64,000 nt of DNA from DATCLS01 sp035296625 (GTDB taxonomy: Bacteria > Actinomycetota > Acidimicrobiia > Acidimicrobiales > VFJN01). Each line of letters begins with the position of its first letter. Within the stretch, counting starts at the first letter, position 1. Below the pieces are notes generated by a model that was not told where the DNA came from, did no database searches, and saw only the letters and a program-made list of their open reading frames with translations. The position numbers were made by a program, and so were the translations under genes. The stretch is taken from NCBI GenBank assembly GCA_035296625.1, contig DATHAO010000023.1, forward strand, positions 84,763-148,762, read 5' to 3'. Shown here piece by piece: positions 63,669-64,000 of the stretch.

Positions 63669-64000
63669 GCGACACCGACGACACCTACGTGCTGCGGGCC
63701 CGCGGGTTGCGCAAGCACTACGGCCAGGGAGAAGGACTGGTGCGCGCCGTCGACGGAGTCGACCTCGATGTCGCCACCGGCGAGACGGTGGCGGTGATGG
63801 GACCCAGCGGTTGCGGCAAGTCCACCCTGCTGCACCTGTTGGGCGGCCTGGACCGGCCCTCCGATGGACAAGTCTGGCTGGGCGGGCGGCGCATCGACCC
63901 GATCGGGGAGAGGGCCCTGGCCCGGATGCGACGCAGCGACGTCGGTTTCGTGTTCCAGGCCTTCCACCTGATGGACGAGCTCACCGCGGTGGAGAACGTC
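63665..64000 (+). CDS. ABC transporter ATP-binding protein (MacB/LolD type), cut by the window end
   Basis: The first 112 residues are present. The start ATG overlaps the PadR stop by four bases. Visible motifs are LRARGLRKHYGQGEGLVRAV, Walker A VAVMGPSGCGKSTLLHLLGG and the Q-loop SDVGFVFQAFHLMDELTAVE. The Q-loop and the GLDRPSDGQVWLGG segment are typical of the MacB/LolD group, whose permeases have large external domains and export peptides, lipoproteins or drugs. A permease gene is expected just beyond the window. Confidence 0.93.
   Translation, partial: MSDTDDTYVLRARGLRKHYGQGEGLVRAVDGVDLDVATGETVAVMGPSGCGKSTLLHLLGGLDRPSDGQVWLGGRRIDPIGERALARMRRSDVGFVFQAFHLMDELTAVENV

Noticed and set aside
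3..64000. Antiviral defence, toxin-antitoxin, phage or integrase genes
   Set aside because: I looked for nucleases, restriction enzymes, integrases, transposases and toxin pairs and found none beyond the DUF559 fragment.

Overview
The window is about 72% GC and densely packed with short operons on both strands. The gene content points to a high-GC actinobacterium outside the well-studied genera, possibly Acidimicrobiia. The evidence is a mycothiol-dependent S-nitrosomycothiol reductase (mscR), several F420- or FMN-type oxidoreductases (luciferase-like and pyridoxamine-oxidase-fold proteins), an ATP-dependent DNA ligase of the mycobacterial LigB kind, many acyl-CoA, SDR and P450 genes, a K+-independent proton-pumping pyrophosphatase, and frequent leaderless promoters (TAnnnT followed 6-8 bases later by ATG or GTG). 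The class assignment is inference. I saw no rRNA, tRNA, CRISPR array or intact insertion sequence.

Layout. 0-5.7 kb: a TetR/membrane-protein pair with tandem operators and a decapitated second TetR gene, then a three-gene signalling operon (RsbW-like ATPase, unknown protein, CheR-PAS protein), then a MOSC protein. 5.9-17.3 kb: lipid and steroid-type catabolism (enoyl-CoA hydratase, MpaB-like oxygenase, SDR, TesB thioesterase, P450) with mscR and ligB. 17.3-22.2 kb: MMPL exporter with a translationally overlapping TetR gene, then two alpha/beta hydrolases. 22.5-29.8 kb: a secreted protein, an array of hairpin repeats, xseA-xseB, a metallo-hydrolase, a thiolase, SMP-30 and a luciferase-like oxidoreductase. 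29.8-35.8 kb: quinone reductase, SpoU methyltransferase, aidB, GNAT, SDR, DedA. 35.8-43.6 kb: FMN proteins, aldo/keto reductase, PhoX-like protein, then a regulator/small-protein/ATPase locus resembling Streptomyces developmental loci. 43.8-48.9 kb: DtxR-hppA operon and a MaoC/acyl-CoA dehydrogenase pair. 48.9-56.5 kb: ABC exporter, ComB-like phosphatase, AlkZ-like winged-helix protein, endonuclease IV, csoR, acyl-CoA synthetase. 56.5-64 kb: a more disturbed segment with gene fragments, a chimeric MarR/cupredoxin ORF, an alternative oxidase, a TetR-controlled SDR-P450 operon ending in a truncated amidohydrolase, HIT-protein debris, a methyltransferase, and a PadR-ABC operon running off the end.

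How it works together. Most enzymes fit uptake and oxidation of hydrophobic carboxylates or sterol-like substrates: CoA ligase, acyl-CoA dehydrogenase, hydratases, SDRs, thiolase, thioesterase and P450s, controlled by several TetR regulators. Four of these promoters share a palindrome, CTGACG-N3-YGTCAS, suggesting one regulon acting in trans. DNA repair functions (ligB, xseAB, aidB, nfo, AlkZ-like) are scattered among them. Many genes survive only as pieces (TetR, MBL, MerR, DUF559, PPOX, LuxR, amidohydrolase, HIT), so this part of the chromosome has undergone repeated small deletions.
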